Shown one piece after another: positions 1-9,498 of a stretch of 64,000 bases of DNA; position 1 is the stretch's first letter, and every line of letters begins with the position of its first letter. The stretch covers positions 116,224-180,223 of the forward strand of contig JAKLLB010000001.1 of the NCBI GenBank assembly GCA_023150345.1, in the 5' to 3' direction. The notes beneath the pieces are model-generated. The model did not search any database. It saw only the letters and a list, made by a program, of their open reading frames with translations, and had not been told where the DNA came from. This DNA comes from Aquabacterium sp. (GTDB lineage Bacteria > Pseudomonadota > Gammaproteobacteria > Burkholderiales > Burkholderiaceae_C). The position numbers were made by a program, and so were the translations under genes.

Positions 1-1105
1 TGCCCCAGCCGCAGTTGATGGCCAGTCCCGGCACCGGCGTGGGGCCGATGATGGGGCTGGAGTCGGCCACCACGTCGACGATGCCGGCCCATTGACGCAG
101 CAGGCGCAGGCGGCCCAGCGTGGGGAACATCTCGGCCGTGGCTGCCAGCACCTGTTGCATGACATCAAAGCTGCCGCGCTGGGCATACGAGGGGAAGTGG
201 TCGAGCGCGCCGCCGATCACGACCTCGCCCTTGTCGCTCTGGCTCCAGTAAGTGCCCAGCGCCGGCGACAGCGTCACCGTGTTGAGCACCGGCTTCACAG
301 GCTCGCTCACCATCGCCTGCAGGGCGTAGCTGGTCACCGGCAGCTCGACGCCGGCCTTACGCGCCAGCACCGACGAATGCCCGGCGACGGCCAGTGCCAC
401 CTGCTCGGCCCGGATCGGTCCGAGCGGCGTCTGCACGCCGACCACGCGCCCGCCCTGCGTCAGGAAGCCGGTCACCGGGCAGTTCTGCACGATTTCCACG
501 CCCAGCGCCGAGGCCGCGCGGGCATAGCCCCAGGCCACCGCGTCGTGGCGCGCCGGCCCGGCGCGACGCTGGACGAAGCCGCCCAGGATGGGAAAGCGCG
601 CATCACGGCCGCAGTTGAGCCGAGGCTCCAGCGCCTGCAGCGCGGGCAAGTCCAGCAGTTCGGCGTCGATGCCGTTGCAGCGCATCGCGTTGGCCCAGCG
701 GCTTTGCGCATCGAGGTCGTGCCGCGAGTGCGCCAGCGTGACGACGCCGCGCGGGCTGAGCATGATGTTGTAGTTGAGCTCGTGCGACAGGCCCTCGTAG
801 AGCTTGAGCGAAAAGTCGTACAGCCGCGCGCTCTCGGGGTACAGGTAGTTCGAGCGGACGATGGTCGTGTTGCGCCCGGTGTTGCCGCCGCCGATCCACC
901 CGGCCTCCACCACCGCGACATTCGTGATGCCGTGGTTCTTCGCCAGGTAGTACGCGGTGGCCAGGCCGTGGCCGCCGCCGCCCACGATCACGATGTCGTA
1001 CGCGGCCTTGGGCTCGGCTTCGCGCCAGGCAGGGGCCCAGTCGGCGTGCCCCCGGCGGGCGGCGGCCAGCAGGTTCCGCAGCGAGTAGCGCGTACGCGGT
1101 GTCAT
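1..1105 (-). CDS. soxB: Sarcosine oxidase subunit beta (3' end outside window)
   Basis: FAD-dependent amine oxidoreductase matching the beta subunit of heterotetrameric sarcosine oxidase, which demethylates sarcosine to glycine. The ATG at 1105 opens a protein whose first 368 residues lie in the window. A Rossmann dinucleotide-binding motif (IVIVGGGGHGLATAYYLA) sits near residue 40, followed by the family signature GWIGGGNTGRNTTIVRSNYL and the LNYN-MLSPRGV segment. The family is about 400-420 residues, so only the C-terminal end is missing. The other subunits would lie to the left. It diverges from the cysteine hydrolase at 1264 across a 158-base gap. Family assignment is firm; related dimethylglycine-type oxidases are the alternative. 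Confidence 0.88.
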   Translation of the reverse strand, partial: MTPRTRYSLRNLLAAARRGHADWAPAWREAEPKAAYDIVIVGGGGHGLATAYYLAKNHGITNVAVVEAGWIGGGNTGRNTTIVRSNYLYPESARLYDFSLKLYEGLSHELNYNIMLSPRGVVTLAHSRHDLDAQSRWANAMRCNGIDAELLDLPALQALEPRLNCGRDARFPILGGFVQRRAGPARHDAVAWGYARAASALGVEIVQNCPVTGFLTQGGRVVGVQTPLGPIRAEQVALAVAGHSSVLARKAGVELPVTSYALQAMVSEPVKPVLNTVTLSPALGTYWSQSDKGEVVIGGALDHFPSYAQRGSFDVMQQVLAATAEMFPTLGRLRLLRQWAGIVDVVADSSPIIGPTPVPGLAINCGWG

Positions 1106-1263
1106 GGATTCGGGCAGTGCCTTGGGACCAGGGATGGCATCAAGCTGGGCATCCGTCACCGCTCCAGTGTGCCGGCGCCCTAGCCGAAGCGCCTGTCGTC
1201 TTCTTGCCATGGCCAAACCGGGCCCGGCCCACTACAACGGCTTCCGTACTGGAGAGTTTCGCC

Positions 1264-1950
1264 GTGATCAAGGCCCGCCCCTTCGACTATCCCTTCGACG
1301 GCCAGTTCGTGCCGGCACGGACAGCCGTGCTCGCCATCGACCTGCAGGTCGACTTCCTGTCCCAGGATGGCTACTTTGCGCGCAAGGGCTATGACACGGC
1401 ACCGCTGCGAAGTGTGATCGGACCCATCAGGCAACTGACCGACGCGGCGCGGCGGGCGGGTTGCCTGGTGATCTGGACGCGCCAGGGTTACCGCGCTGAC
1501 CTGGCCGACGCCAACGAGTACGACCACTGGCGTGCCCGCCGGGCTGGCATCGACATGACCCGCGGCGATCCCGGGTCGCTCCTTCGCGGCAGCCCGGGAT
1601 ACCAGATCGTGCCGGAACTCAGCCCGCACGACGGCGACGTGATCGTCGACAAGACCGCCAACGGTGCCTTCTACCAGACCGACCTCGAACTGGTGTTGCG
1701 TGCTCGCGGCATCACGCACCTGATCTTCTCGGGTTGCACCACGGACGTTTGCGTCCACACGACGCTGCGCGAAGCGGTCGACCGCAAGTACCAGTGCCTG
1801 TTGGTCGAGGATGCATGTGCCAGCGGCGACGCGTACGCGCATGCCGCAGCCTTGCACATGGTCACGGTGGAGGACGGCATCTTCGGCGTCCTGGCAACGC
1901 TGGCCGACGTGCAGATGGCACTGGGGGCCTTGCGCCCGGTGGCCGGGTGA
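1264..1950 (+). CDS. Isochorismatase-family cysteine hydrolase (amidohydrolase type)
   Basis: A 228-residue cysteine hydrolase of the isochorismatase fold, the family that includes biuret, ureidoacrylate and nicotinamide amidases. The expected triad is visible: Asp26 in AIDLQVDF, Lys130 in VDKTANGAF and Cys163 in SGCTTDVCVHTT. A GTG start at 1264 is preferred because GGAGAG (1251-1256) lies seven bases upstream and the family core begins soon after; an upstream ATG in the same frame would add about 55 non-family residues. Its stop overlaps the MFS start at 1950, so the two are co-translated and the carrier may import the hydrolase substrate. The substrate is not determined from sequence. Confidence 0.85.
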   Translation: MIKARPFDYPFDGQFVPARTAVLAIDLQVDFLSQDGYFARKGYDTAPLRSVIGPIRQLTDAARRAGCLVIWTRQGYRADLADANEYDHWRARRAGIDMTRGDPGSLLRGSPGYQIVPELSPHDGDVIVDKTANGAFYQTDLELVLRARGITHLIFSGCTTDVCVHTTLREAVDRKYQCLLVEDACASGDAYAHAAALHMVTVEDGIFGVLATLADVQMALGALRPVAG

Positions 1951-3302
1951 TGGACGCCGCAGCCTCGCAAACCGCACGCGACACGGCCTACAGCCGTGGA
2001 CAGGCCTACGCCGTCCTTGTTGCCATGGTTCTGGCCGCGCTGTGCCTGGACCTGGCCAAATTGCCGATGAACGTCATGGTGGATCCGATCCGCAAGGCAC
2101 TCGGCATCAGCGACGTGCAGATCAGCCTGCTGCTCGGTGCCGTGGGTGTCGTGCCCTTCGTCCTGATGAGCTTGATTGGCGGTTGGCTCAGCGACCGACT
2201 GTCGCGGCGGCGCTTGCTGTCCGTGGCCATCGCCACCTGGACGATGGGCGCCGCGATCTGTGCTTGGTCGAACAGCTTCGAGATGCTCGTGCTGGGACGC
2301 GTGGTGCTGTTCGCGGGTGCCGGCATCAAGCTGCCCGTGGCGATGACGTGGGTGAACGACGCGTTTCCGCCCGAGCAGCGTGGACGGGCCGTTGGAGCGT
2401 TCTTCGTGGTTCTGGGGTCGGGCCCGTCGCTGGCCATCATGCTGGCCGGTGTCGTCCAGCGAGCGGCCGAAGGTGGCGCCTTTGCCGCTTGGGCGGCCTT
2501 CCTTGGCCCCGAATCCTGGCGCAGCACCACCTTGCTGCTGGCGCTGCCCGGCTTGTCGATGCTGCCGCTGGTTGCCGTGTTGCACCACGGGCGCAGCCAT
2601 CCTGGCCAGCGGGCCGCAGCCGAGCAGGCGTCCATGGCACCCGCCGCGCCCATGCCCCTGGGCCTGGTGGCGACCCTGGTCACCGTCGCCGCGCTGATCG
2701 TGATGGTCGACTCCGCCAGCCTGGCCTGGCTACCCACGGTTTTCACGCGCAGCTTCGGCTTCGACGCACAGGAGGCCGGCTTCACCTTCGGCGTGATCAC
2801 GCTGGTGGCGGGGGGACTGGGGCCGCTGGTCGGCGGTTGGTTGGGCGATGCTCTCTACCGCCGCCACGGCTTGGTCGGACGCGTATGGCTGGCCACGGCA
2901 GCCACACTGTGCTGCGTGCCGCTGCTGACGGTGTACCTCATTCACGCGCCGGCCTGGCTCGCGGTGGCGCTCACGCTCAATGGGGCGTGCACCGTGGCTG
3001 CGCTGTCGATCACCTACGTCAACGCGCAATCGCTGCTGCCTCACCGGCATCGTGGTCTGGGCACCGGCATGATCAGCGCCGCCACGAGCATCGTGGGATC
3101 GGCGGGCCCGACGCTGGTGGCCTTGGCGTCGGAGCATCTGCTGGGCGGGCCGATGGCGCTGCCACGCTCCATCGCCCTGGTCGGCGCCGGCGGCAGCCTG
3201 CTGGCGGCGCTGGGCCTGGCGGTGTGCGCTCGTGTGTTCTTGCGACCGGAGGCGGCCGCGCCTGGCCTCAGCCGGCCTGCCGTCTCACCGGTCCATCGAT
3301 GA
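1950..3302 (+). CDS. MFS transporter
   Basis: A 450-residue major facilitator superfamily carrier with about twelve hydrophobic segments. The loop 2-3 signature appears as GGWLSDRLSRRRLL near residue 80, and the second-half equivalent as GGWLGDALYRR near 295. The start ATG shares one base with the hydrolase stop (TGATG), indicating translational coupling. Its 3' end overlaps the convergent isoaspartyl peptidase by about 35 bases. The substrate is unknown; context suggests uptake of a small amide or amino-acid derivative. Confidence 0.85.
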   Translation: MDAAASQTARDTAYSRGQAYAVLVAMVLAALCLDLAKLPMNVMVDPIRKALGISDVQISLLLGAVGVVPFVLMSLIGGWLSDRLSRRRLLSVAIATWTMGAAICAWSNSFEMLVLGRVVLFAGAGIKLPVAMTWVNDAFPPEQRGRAVGAFFVVLGSGPSLAIMLAGVVQRAAEGGAFAAWAAFLGPESWRSTTLLLALPGLSMLPLVAVLHHGRSHPGQRAAAEQASMAPAAPMPLGLVATLVTVAALIVMVDSASLAWLPTVFTRSFGFDAQEAGFTFGVITLVAGGLGPLVGGWLGDALYRRHGLVGRVWLATAATLCCVPLLTVYLIHAPAWLAVALTLNGACTVAALSITYVNAQSLLPHRHRGLGTGMISAATSIVGSAGPTLVALASEHLLGGPMALPRSIALVGAGGSLLAALGLAVCARVFLRPEAAAPGLSRPAVSPVHR

Positions 3303-4215
3303 ACATGGCGCTGGTGATGGTGCCCGCAGCGTCGACAACACCACGCAGCATGGCCGTGGTGTTGAAGTCGATGCACCAGCCGCCTTGCGGAGAGAGGGCG
3401 ATGAGTCCGACATCGGCGCCGGCGGCCGTCAACTCACCCAGCAGGACCGTCACGGCCTCGGCAAGCGACAAGCCCCGCTGCTCGACGAGCGCGGCGAGCC
3501 GGTGACCTGCCACGCTGCGCATCAGGTGCTCGCCGCTGCCCGTGAACGACACCGCCACGCTGCGGTTGCAGGCATAGGTTCCGGCGCCCGGAATCGGTGA
3601 GTCGCCGACCCGGCCAGGCATCTTGCGTGTCAGGCCTCCAGTGGAGGTGGCGACTGCCACGTTGCCCTGCTGGTCGAGTGCCACGGCGCCCACGGTGCCC
3701 CGCTTGCTGGCGGTGCCGCCGGCAGAGACCTCCAGCCGTGGGTCCTCGCTCGGGGCAAGCGACGACCAGTAGGCATACATCTCCGGCGTCACGAAGTGGT
3801 GCGGCGACACGAGCGTGCAACCGTGATCGCGGGCAAAGGCTTCGGCCCCGGTACCCACCAGAAGCACGTGGGGCGAATGCTCCATGACGCTTCGCGCCGC
3901 GCGCACCGGGTTGCGGATGGTGCCGACACAGGCGACGGCCCCAGCCCGCGGGCCGCGTCCGTCCATGATGGCGGCGTCCATCTCGACCCGGCCTTCACGT
4001 GTCAGCACGGAGCCGCGCCCAGCGTTGTACAGGGGGTTGTCCTCCAGGCAGGCGACGGCCTCGGTCACCGCGTCCAGGCTGCTGCCGCCGACGCGCAAGA
4101 TGTCGTGGCCCGTGCGGAGGGCATGCCGCAGGCCCTCGAGCATCTGGGGTTCGAGGCGGCCCAGGTCGCTGTCGCGGCTGAGATTGCCTGCCCCGGCATG
4201 GATGAGCATACGCAC
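3268..4215 (-). CDS. iaaA: Isoaspartyl peptidase / L-asparaginase (Ntn hydrolase)
   Basis: Plant-type asparaginase/isoaspartyl dipeptidase, made as a precursor that cleaves itself before a nucleophilic threonine. The cleavage motif is visible as GTVGAVALD with Thr174, followed by ATSTGG. The N terminus carries the family's HAGAG glycine motif and DNPLYNAGRGSVLT. GTG at 4215 is chosen as start because GGAGG lies eight bases upstream; ATG 4209 is the alternative, and an open frame extends to 4347 with no family similarity. Length of 315 residues fits. It hydrolyses asparagine or beta-aspartyl dipeptides, in keeping with the neighbouring peptidase operon. Confidence 0.88.
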   Translation of the reverse strand: MRMLIHAGAGNLSRDSDLGRLEPQMLEGLRHALRTGHDILRVGGSSLDAVTEAVACLEDNPLYNAGRGSVLTREGRVEMDAAIMDGRGPRAGAVACVGTIRNPVRAARSVMEHSPHVLLVGTGAEAFARDHGCTLVSPHHFVTPEMYAYWSSLAPSEDPRLEVSAGGTASKRGTVGAVALDQQGNVAVATSTGGLTRKMPGRVGDSPIPGAGTYACNRSVAVSFTGSGEHLMRSVAGHRLAALVEQRGLSLAEAVTVLLGELTAAGADVGLIALSPQGGWCIDFNTTAMLRGVVDAAGTITSAMFIDGPVRRQAG

Positions 4216-4343
4216 GTGGATGACCTCCGTGGAGACCGAGCGTAGGTCCCATCGGGGGCCCCCGTCCATGGCAGGTTCCTGCCATCGACGAGGCCGCGCG
4301 GGCGACAGCCAGGCGGTCTGCCGCACGGCATCCTCGGCCCCGG

Positions 4344-5162
4344 TCAACCCATGGACAGGGACCGCAGGAAACGGTCGAACAACTGCGCCTGCGAGTGGAT
4401 GCCGATCTTGGCGTAGATGTTGCGCTTGTGGTTGGTGACCGTGCCTTCCTCGATGTCCAGCACCCGGGCCATCGACTTCGCCGAGTGGCCTTTGAGCATC
4501 AGTTCGATGATGTCGCTCTCGCGCGCAGTGATCTGGCCGGGTTGCATGGCGTGGATCTGCTCGCGAAGGTCGAAGGCAGGGCGCGGTGGCGAGGCCTGTC
4601 GTCGTTGCCGGTCCCGCCGCGCGAAGTGCGCCTCCACGAAGGTCCGCACGAGGGCCTCCACGTCGGCGAAGCGGCCGCGCTCCCCGGCGTCGAAGGCCGA
4701 CAGTGGCGCTTCGCGCTCGACGAACACATGCACACTGCGGCCCGGATGCAGTGGCACCACGTAACGCAGTTCGTCGACGACGCCGGTGGCCTGGTAGTGG
4801 CGCAGGAAGTACTCGGACTGGCGGAAGTCCTCGGGCGCGATGTCGTCCAGCCTCAGCAGGCCGGTCTGGCCTTCGACGACCGTGCGCCAGAACGGGTCGA
4901 GCAGGTACAGGCCGCTGCGGTACTGCGACATCTGGTGCATGAGGTAGTCGAGGTCGTAGTTGCTGTCGATCAGCGCCGGCTGCCGGTCAATGGCGAAGTC
5001 GAAGACGATGAAGCTGGTCAGCGGGGCCAATTCCCCCAATCCTTGGCGCAGCACATGCAGTGCGTGCGGCTCCCGCTGCGCCTGCACCAGCCGCGCCGCC
5101 CAGGACGAGGCCCATGCGAGCGGGCGTTGCAGTGGATCAGGACTCGGGAGTCGGTTGGACAT
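4344..5162 (-). CDS. LuxR-family transcriptional regulator
   Basis: A 272-residue regulator with a C-terminal LuxR-type helix-turn-helix at about residues 205-265 (ITARESDIIELMLKGHSAKSMA, then TVTNHKRNIYAKIG). The N-terminal 200 residues resemble the variable sensory region of helix-turn-helix LuxR proteins common in Burkholderiales. I see no autoinducer-domain signature that would support quorum sensing. It lies directly downstream of the receptor/peptidase operon (41 bases from the SRPBCC gene) on the same strand, so it may regulate that operon. ATG 5162 has no strong ribosome binding site. Confidence 0.85.
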   Translation of the reverse strand: MSNRLPSPDPLQRPLAWASSWAARLVQAQREPHALHVLRQGLGELAPLTSFIVFDFAIDRQPALIDSNYDLDYLMHQMSQYRSGLYLLDPFWRTVVEGQTGLLRLDDIAPEDFRQSEYFLRHYQATGVVDELRYVVPLHPGRSVHVFVEREAPLSAFDAGERGRFADVEALVRTFVEAHFARRDRQRRQASPPRPAFDLREQIHAMQPGQITARESDIIELMLKGHSAKSMARVLDIEEGTVTNHKRNIYAKIGIHSQAQLFDRFLRSLSMG

Positions 5163-5203
5163 GACTGGCAGACTGTATGCCAGTCGCTCGGGAGCACGCG
5201 CCA

Positions 5204-5719
5204 TCAGCGCCGGGCCAGCACCTCGCGCAGGCGCATCAGGTGCCCGTCGATCACCGCCTGCGTGGCCGCGATGTACGTGGCGCGCTGCGCCTGAACGGCC
5301 GGCCAGTCCGTGCCGGTCTCCGGCAGGTCGAGCCAGAAGAGGTTCAGTTCCAGCGTGCAGCCCTCGGTCGCGGGGAACAGGCGCCAATCCGCGAAGGCGG
5401 TGGTGGCACTGTCGTCGGCCAGCGCCAGGCGCAGCACGAGGCGACACTGTGGCACCAGTTCCAGGATCTCTTCCAGACGCGTGTGCACCTGCCCGGCCGC
5501 ATCGCGGCTGCTGTAGAGGGCGCGCTCGCCCACTCCGTCCTCGGGGCCGTCGACCAGGGCCTTGCCGGCGAAGCCCGGTATCCATGCTGCCCGATCGAAT
5601 AGCACGGGCCACGCCACTTCCAAAGGGACCGTCAGCGCGATCCGTGCGGCATTGAAGGCCCCGAAGCCGTACGTGCCAAAGCCGTGGGGCGGTGGGTTTC
5701 GAGCGGGCGGCAGGCTCAT
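5204..5719 (-). CDS. SRPBCC-family hypothetical protein
   Basis: A 171-residue soluble protein with the look of a START/SRPBCC ligand-binding fold: an early ALTVPLEVAWPVLFDRAAWIPG segment and a late helix (AATQAVIDGHLMRLREVLA). ATG 5719 overlaps the stop of the DUF885 gene as ATGA, which decides the start over an in-frame ATG ten codons earlier. It is the last gene of the four-gene receptor/peptidase operon. No enzyme activity can be assigned; binding of a hydrophobic ligand is only a fold-based guess. Confidence 0.6.
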   Translation of the reverse strand: MSLPPARNPPPHGFGTYGFGAFNAARIALTVPLEVAWPVLFDRAAWIPGFAGKALVDGPEDGVGERALYSSRDAAGQVHTRLEEILELVPQCRLVLRLALADDSATTAFADWRLFPATEGCTLELNLFWLDLPETGTDWPAVQAQRATYIAATQAVIDGHLMRLREVLARR

Positions 5720-7467
5720 GCTGAGCTGCCTCCGACACCGGCCATCCACCGGTCGATCTGCGCGGCCAGCACGGGCAATGGGTAGCCGCCGTTGACGAGC
5801 AGCGCGTCGTGGAATTGGCGTACGTCAAACGCGGCGCCCAGCCCGTCCTGCGCATGCTGGCGAATGCGCGCGATGCCGATACGCCCCATCTCGTAGGCCA
5901 GGGCCTGCGCCGGAATGTCCGCACCGTAGCGCAGCAACTCGCTCTCGATGACGCCCTCGCTTTCGACCGTCTGGGTGTGCATGAAGGCACGCGCCTGGTC
6001 AAGCGTCCAGCCCAATGCATTCAGCCCGGTGTCGACGACGAGCCGGGCCGCCATCAAGCCCTGCATCTGCGCATGGCCGTAGAGGTCGAAACCGGTCAGT
6101 GCGCCCATCTCGCAGGCCAGTTCACTGGCATAGACGGCCCAGCCTTCAACGGTGGCAGTCGAGAAGAGCAGCCGTTGCAGCGGGTGGACCAGGGGTGCCC
6201 GATCCTGGATGGACAGTTGCAGGTGGTGCCCCGGCAGCAATTCGTGGCAGATGAGGTGGCCGGCCCCGATCAGCGAGCGCCCGCCCGGGTCGCTGCCGTT
6301 GTAGCGGTAGCGGCCCACCGGATCCGCCGGTGTCGCGCGCTGGAAATAGCCGAAGGTCATGCCGTGTTCGAACGCGGGGTCGGCCCGCGTGACTGCCCAG
6401 GGCGTTGCGGGCCATCGGCCGAACCAGCGCGGCAGCAAGGCCTCCACCCGTCGCACGTGGGCGACGAAACAAGCCTCGATATCGGCAGGCGTCGCAGCCC
6501 TCCAGCGCGTGTCGGCGCGCAAGGCGCGTTCGAAGTCCCGGGCCTCGATGCCCGGCAGCAGCCGGGCGCGAAGGTCCGACTTGATCTCGTGAAGACGGTC
6601 CAGAGCCTGCAGCCCGGTCTGGTGGATGGCCTCCGGCTCCAAGTCCGTTTCGGCATGGCGTCGTATCAGGTGCCGGTAGCAGGCCTCGCCGCCGGGGTAG
6701 CGGTGCAGCCCCAGTTCGTCCGGTCCGCGCATTGCGCCGTCGCCTTCCAGGAGTTCGCAAAGCCGCTGCAGAGGCGGCAGCAATTCGCGCTGCAGGATGG
6801 CACTCACGGTCGCGCGCAAGGCTTCGCGCGCTGTCGGCGTTGTGGACGCGAGCCGATCGTCGGCCGGGAGCACGGCGGTCGACATCGTGTCGATGACGCC
6901 CTTCAGTGCCGCCCTCGCCGCCGGCACGGCAGGTGCGGCCGGGTAGACGCCGCTCGCCTGCTGACGCGAGGTGTGCGCGAGCATCTCACGCGTCAGCCGG
7001 GCATAGTCGCGCAGTAGTTCGACGTAGGCTTCGCGATCGGGCGCGCTTGCCAGAGGGTGTGCCGCGAGCGCCTGCCGTGCCTCGGCATGCAGGTCGCCGC
7101 CGCTGTAGGGCGCGACCACGAAGTCCAGCCCACGATATCGGGCGGCCTCGGCGCGGTGCGACAGGTCGACCACCAATGCCCGGCGGAAGCTGTCCTGCTC
7201 GATGCTCAATTCCGCTGCGGGCAGGGTATCCAGGGTGTCACGTGCTTGCACGAAACAGGCCGCATCGGCGTGCAGGCGGGCTGGGTCCAGCGTCGCGAGG
7301 TGGCGTACCGGCTGGCCGGCCCCCATCGCGATTGACGGCTCCGATGCGAGGCGCCGGGCCAGCACGGCCTCAGCGGTGGCCAAGAGCCGTCCGGCCGCGT
7401 CAGCCGGCGCGCCTTCGTGCTCCGCACTCCGGTACTCGCCCATGAGGCGGCCCGCCGGGGCGCTCAT
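5716..7467 (-). CDS. DUF885 family peptidase-like protein
   Basis: A 583-residue DUF885 protein, a family related in fold to zinc metallopeptidases. The metal-binding motif HELLPGHH is at about residues 407-414, with the downstream Glu region TATVEGWAVYASELA typical of the family. The start ATG overlaps the stop of the S9 peptidase gene as ATGA, and its own stop overlaps the SRPBCC start, so the operon is translationally coupled. No signal peptide is seen, implying cytoplasmic peptide breakdown after import. Family members are usually 550-600 residues, so it looks complete. Confidence 0.85.
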   Translation of the reverse strand: MSAPAGRLMGEYRSAEHEGAPADAAGRLLATAEAVLARRLASEPSIAMGAGQPVRHLATLDPARLHADAACFVQARDTLDTLPAAELSIEQDSFRRALVVDLSHRAEAARYRGLDFVVAPYSGGDLHAEARQALAAHPLASAPDREAYVELLRDYARLTREMLAHTSRQQASGVYPAAPAVPAARAALKGVIDTMSTAVLPADDRLASTTPTAREALRATVSAILQRELLPPLQRLCELLEGDGAMRGPDELGLHRYPGGEACYRHLIRRHAETDLEPEAIHQTGLQALDRLHEIKSDLRARLLPGIEARDFERALRADTRWRAATPADIEACFVAHVRRVEALLPRWFGRWPATPWAVTRADPAFEHGMTFGYFQRATPADPVGRYRYNGSDPGGRSLIGAGHLICHELLPGHHLQLSIQDRAPLVHPLQRLLFSTATVEGWAVYASELACEMGALTGFDLYGHAQMQGLMAARLVVDTGLNALGWTLDQARAFMHTQTVESEGVIESELLRYGADIPAQALAYEMGRIGIARIRQHAQDGLGAAFDVRQFHDALLVNGGYPLPVLAAQIDRWMAGVGGSSA

Positions 7468-9485
7468 GCCAAGGCCTCGTCGAAGAAGTCCCGCAGGGCG
7501 CGTTGGTGGAAGCGCAGCGCATGACCCTCGAACACATGCTCCTGTTCGGCGAAGACCAGGGTCTGGTGCGAGATGTCCGACTCGACCAGCAGCCGCGACA
7601 TGCGCTGCAGGTTCCACTGCTGCGGAGAATCCAGCGTACCGGCCATCAGCAGCACGCGTGCGCGCTGGTCCAGGCGCTGCGGCAGAGACCACGGCTCGGC
7701 GTCCTGGTACGGTTTCGGATCGTCCTGCGGCAGGCCGAGGTATGGCTCGGAGATCAGCCCGCCCCGGGGGTCGAAGCCCGGCACGATGCAGGCTGCTGCA
7801 CGGTACAGGTCCGGGGCATGGGCCAGCAGATGAAGCGCAAACAGCGCGCCCCACGAGCGGCCCAGCACGCCAACGCGCTGCGGGTCGATCCAGGGGTGAC
7901 GCCGCATCAGCTGGCGCAGTGCGCCGGCCTGGTCGGCCACGACGTGGTCGATCATGCTTCGCCAGACGACGTCCTGGAAAGCCTTGGAGCGCTGTGGCGT
8001 GCCGCGCGCATCGAGCACGAGAACGAGATAGCCCGCGTCCGCCAGGGCATGGTGGAGGATGTCGTTGTCGCCACGCGGCGCGAAAGCCGTCGGGGCGGCG
8101 CGCATCTGCGGACCGCCGTAGACCCAGTGGAGCAGTGGGTACCGCCGATCGGGGTCGAAACCGGGTGGGCGGAACAGAACACCGTGCAAGGCGGTCCGGC
8201 CGTCGGCCGCGGTGACGACCACTTCCTCGGGGGCTGACCATCGCGGCCCGAGCATTTGCCCCGAGTCGGGCACCTCCAGCTGGACGAGGGGGGTGCCGTC
8301 GGCGCGGCGCAGCACGCTGCAGGGTGCGACGCAGGGTGTCGAAAAGGTGTCGACGAGGTGCGAGCCATCGGGCGAGAACAGGACCTCATGTTCGCCGTCG
8401 CCATCTGTCAGTCGCCGGGCGGGTCCGCCGGTCAGTGGCACCCGGTACAGGTGCAAGTCGTATGGGCGCGTCCCGCTGCTGCGGGCGCGGAACCACAAGA
8501 ACTCCTCGTCATACCGGACCACGTCGTGCACGACCATCTCGCCGCGTGTGAGCTGGACGAGCGGTACCGTCGGTTCGGCGTCCAGCCTGCCCAGGTACAG
8601 GTGATTCCATCCGTCGCGTTCGGACTGCCAGACATACCGCCGGTCTGGCAGCAGATCGCAGCCCGTGGGGCCGCCCCAGATGATCGGGTCCAAGCGCAGA
8701 AACGTCGCGCACTGCTCGCGCATGACCAGACGGGCGTGCGCGTGCGCTGCATCGACCAGGAACAGCTCAGCCAGATCCAGCCGCCGCGACAGGCGCAGGA
8801 GCACGACCGCGCTGGCGTCGGGCAGCCAGCCGACCAGGCGCAGGAAGTGATCCTGCATCTCGCCAAGATCGATTGGCAGCGCCGGTCCGCCATCCGTGGG
8901 AACCAGGTGGGGCATCACCAGGTCGATGGCCGTGCCGGCGCGCTGCACGCGCGGGTGGTCGACGCGCACGCCACCGTCGGCATCGAATCGCGTTCGCACA
9001 TCCCGCCAGACCGCGCGCCGGTCCATTCGGCAAGCGAAAAGCCACCGACCATCGGGCGACCACGGATCGACTCCCAGGGTCTCCAGATCCCAGGCAATGG
9101 CAACGGTGGCACCCGTTGTCAGCCGACGGCCGGCCCGGCCGCCGGTGTCGCGCAAATGCAGTTCTCCCTGCTGCACCGAGGCGTACCACCGCCCGTCCGG
9201 TGACGGCGCTTCGGGCGCCGGGATCTCCGGCACGAGATAGGTCTCGCGCAGGAAGGCTCGCCCGGACATTGCTTCGGTTTGCGGGTGGCCTGACGGTGCG
9301 GTCGCGACGCGGGGCTCGGCGTCCCCGATCATGCAGACCATCGGGACCGCGGTAGCGCCAGTGCTGCGCGTCCAGCGCAACTCGCACCCGTCGGCAGACC
9401 ACCGGAAGCCCGGCACCAGGTCACGGCGCAAGGCGGCAAACCGGTCCAGTGCGGCGTAGAAGTCGTTTCGGTCGCGCAGGGGCAT
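7464..9485 (-). CDS. S9-family prolyl oligopeptidase-like serine peptidase
   Basis: A 673-residue S9 peptidase of the dipeptidyl-peptidase IV type. A beta-propeller of WD40-like repeats (SPDGRW, FSPDGSHL) fills roughly residues 1-420, and an alpha/beta-hydrolase domain follows. The catalytic triad is visible: Ser about 543 in GRSWGA, Asp about 616 in AGTLDS and His about 648 in EQEHVFEG. There is no signal peptide. It starts 13 bases after the TonB-dependent receptor stop, so peptides taken up by the receptor are the likely substrate. Confidence 0.88.
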   Translation of the reverse strand: MPLRDRNDFYAALDRFAALRRDLVPGFRWSADGCELRWTRSTGATAVPMVCMIGDAEPRVATAPSGHPQTEAMSGRAFLRETYLVPEIPAPEAPSPDGRWYASVQQGELHLRDTGGRAGRRLTTGATVAIAWDLETLGVDPWSPDGRWLFACRMDRRAVWRDVRTRFDADGGVRVDHPRVQRAGTAIDLVMPHLVPTDGGPALPIDLGEMQDHFLRLVGWLPDASAVVLLRLSRRLDLAELFLVDAAHAHARLVMREQCATFLRLDPIIWGGPTGCDLLPDRRYVWQSERDGWNHLYLGRLDAEPTVPLVQLTRGEMVVHDVVRYDEEFLWFRARSSGTRPYDLHLYRVPLTGGPARRLTDGDGEHEVLFSPDGSHLVDTFSTPCVAPCSVLRRADGTPLVQLEVPDSGQMLGPRWSAPEEVVVTAADGRTALHGVLFRPPGFDPDRRYPLLHWVYGGPQMRAAPTAFAPRGDNDILHHALADAGYLVLVLDARGTPQRSKAFQDVVWRSMIDHVVADQAGALRQLMRRHPWIDPQRVGVLGRSWGALFALHLLAHAPDLYRAAACIVPGFDPRGGLISEPYLGLPQDDPKPYQDAEPWSLPQRLDQRARVLLMAGTLDSPQQWNLQRMSRLLVESDISHQTLVFAEQEHVFEGHALRFHQRALRDFFDEALA

Positions 9486-9498
9486 GCCGCTTGGTCAG

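Noticed and set aside
92-1183. Long plus-strand open frame over the sarcosine oxidase gene
   Set aside because: Its protein is rich in Arg, His and Gln with no family features, while the minus strand encodes a clear SoxB. It is an antisense shadow caused by high GC content.
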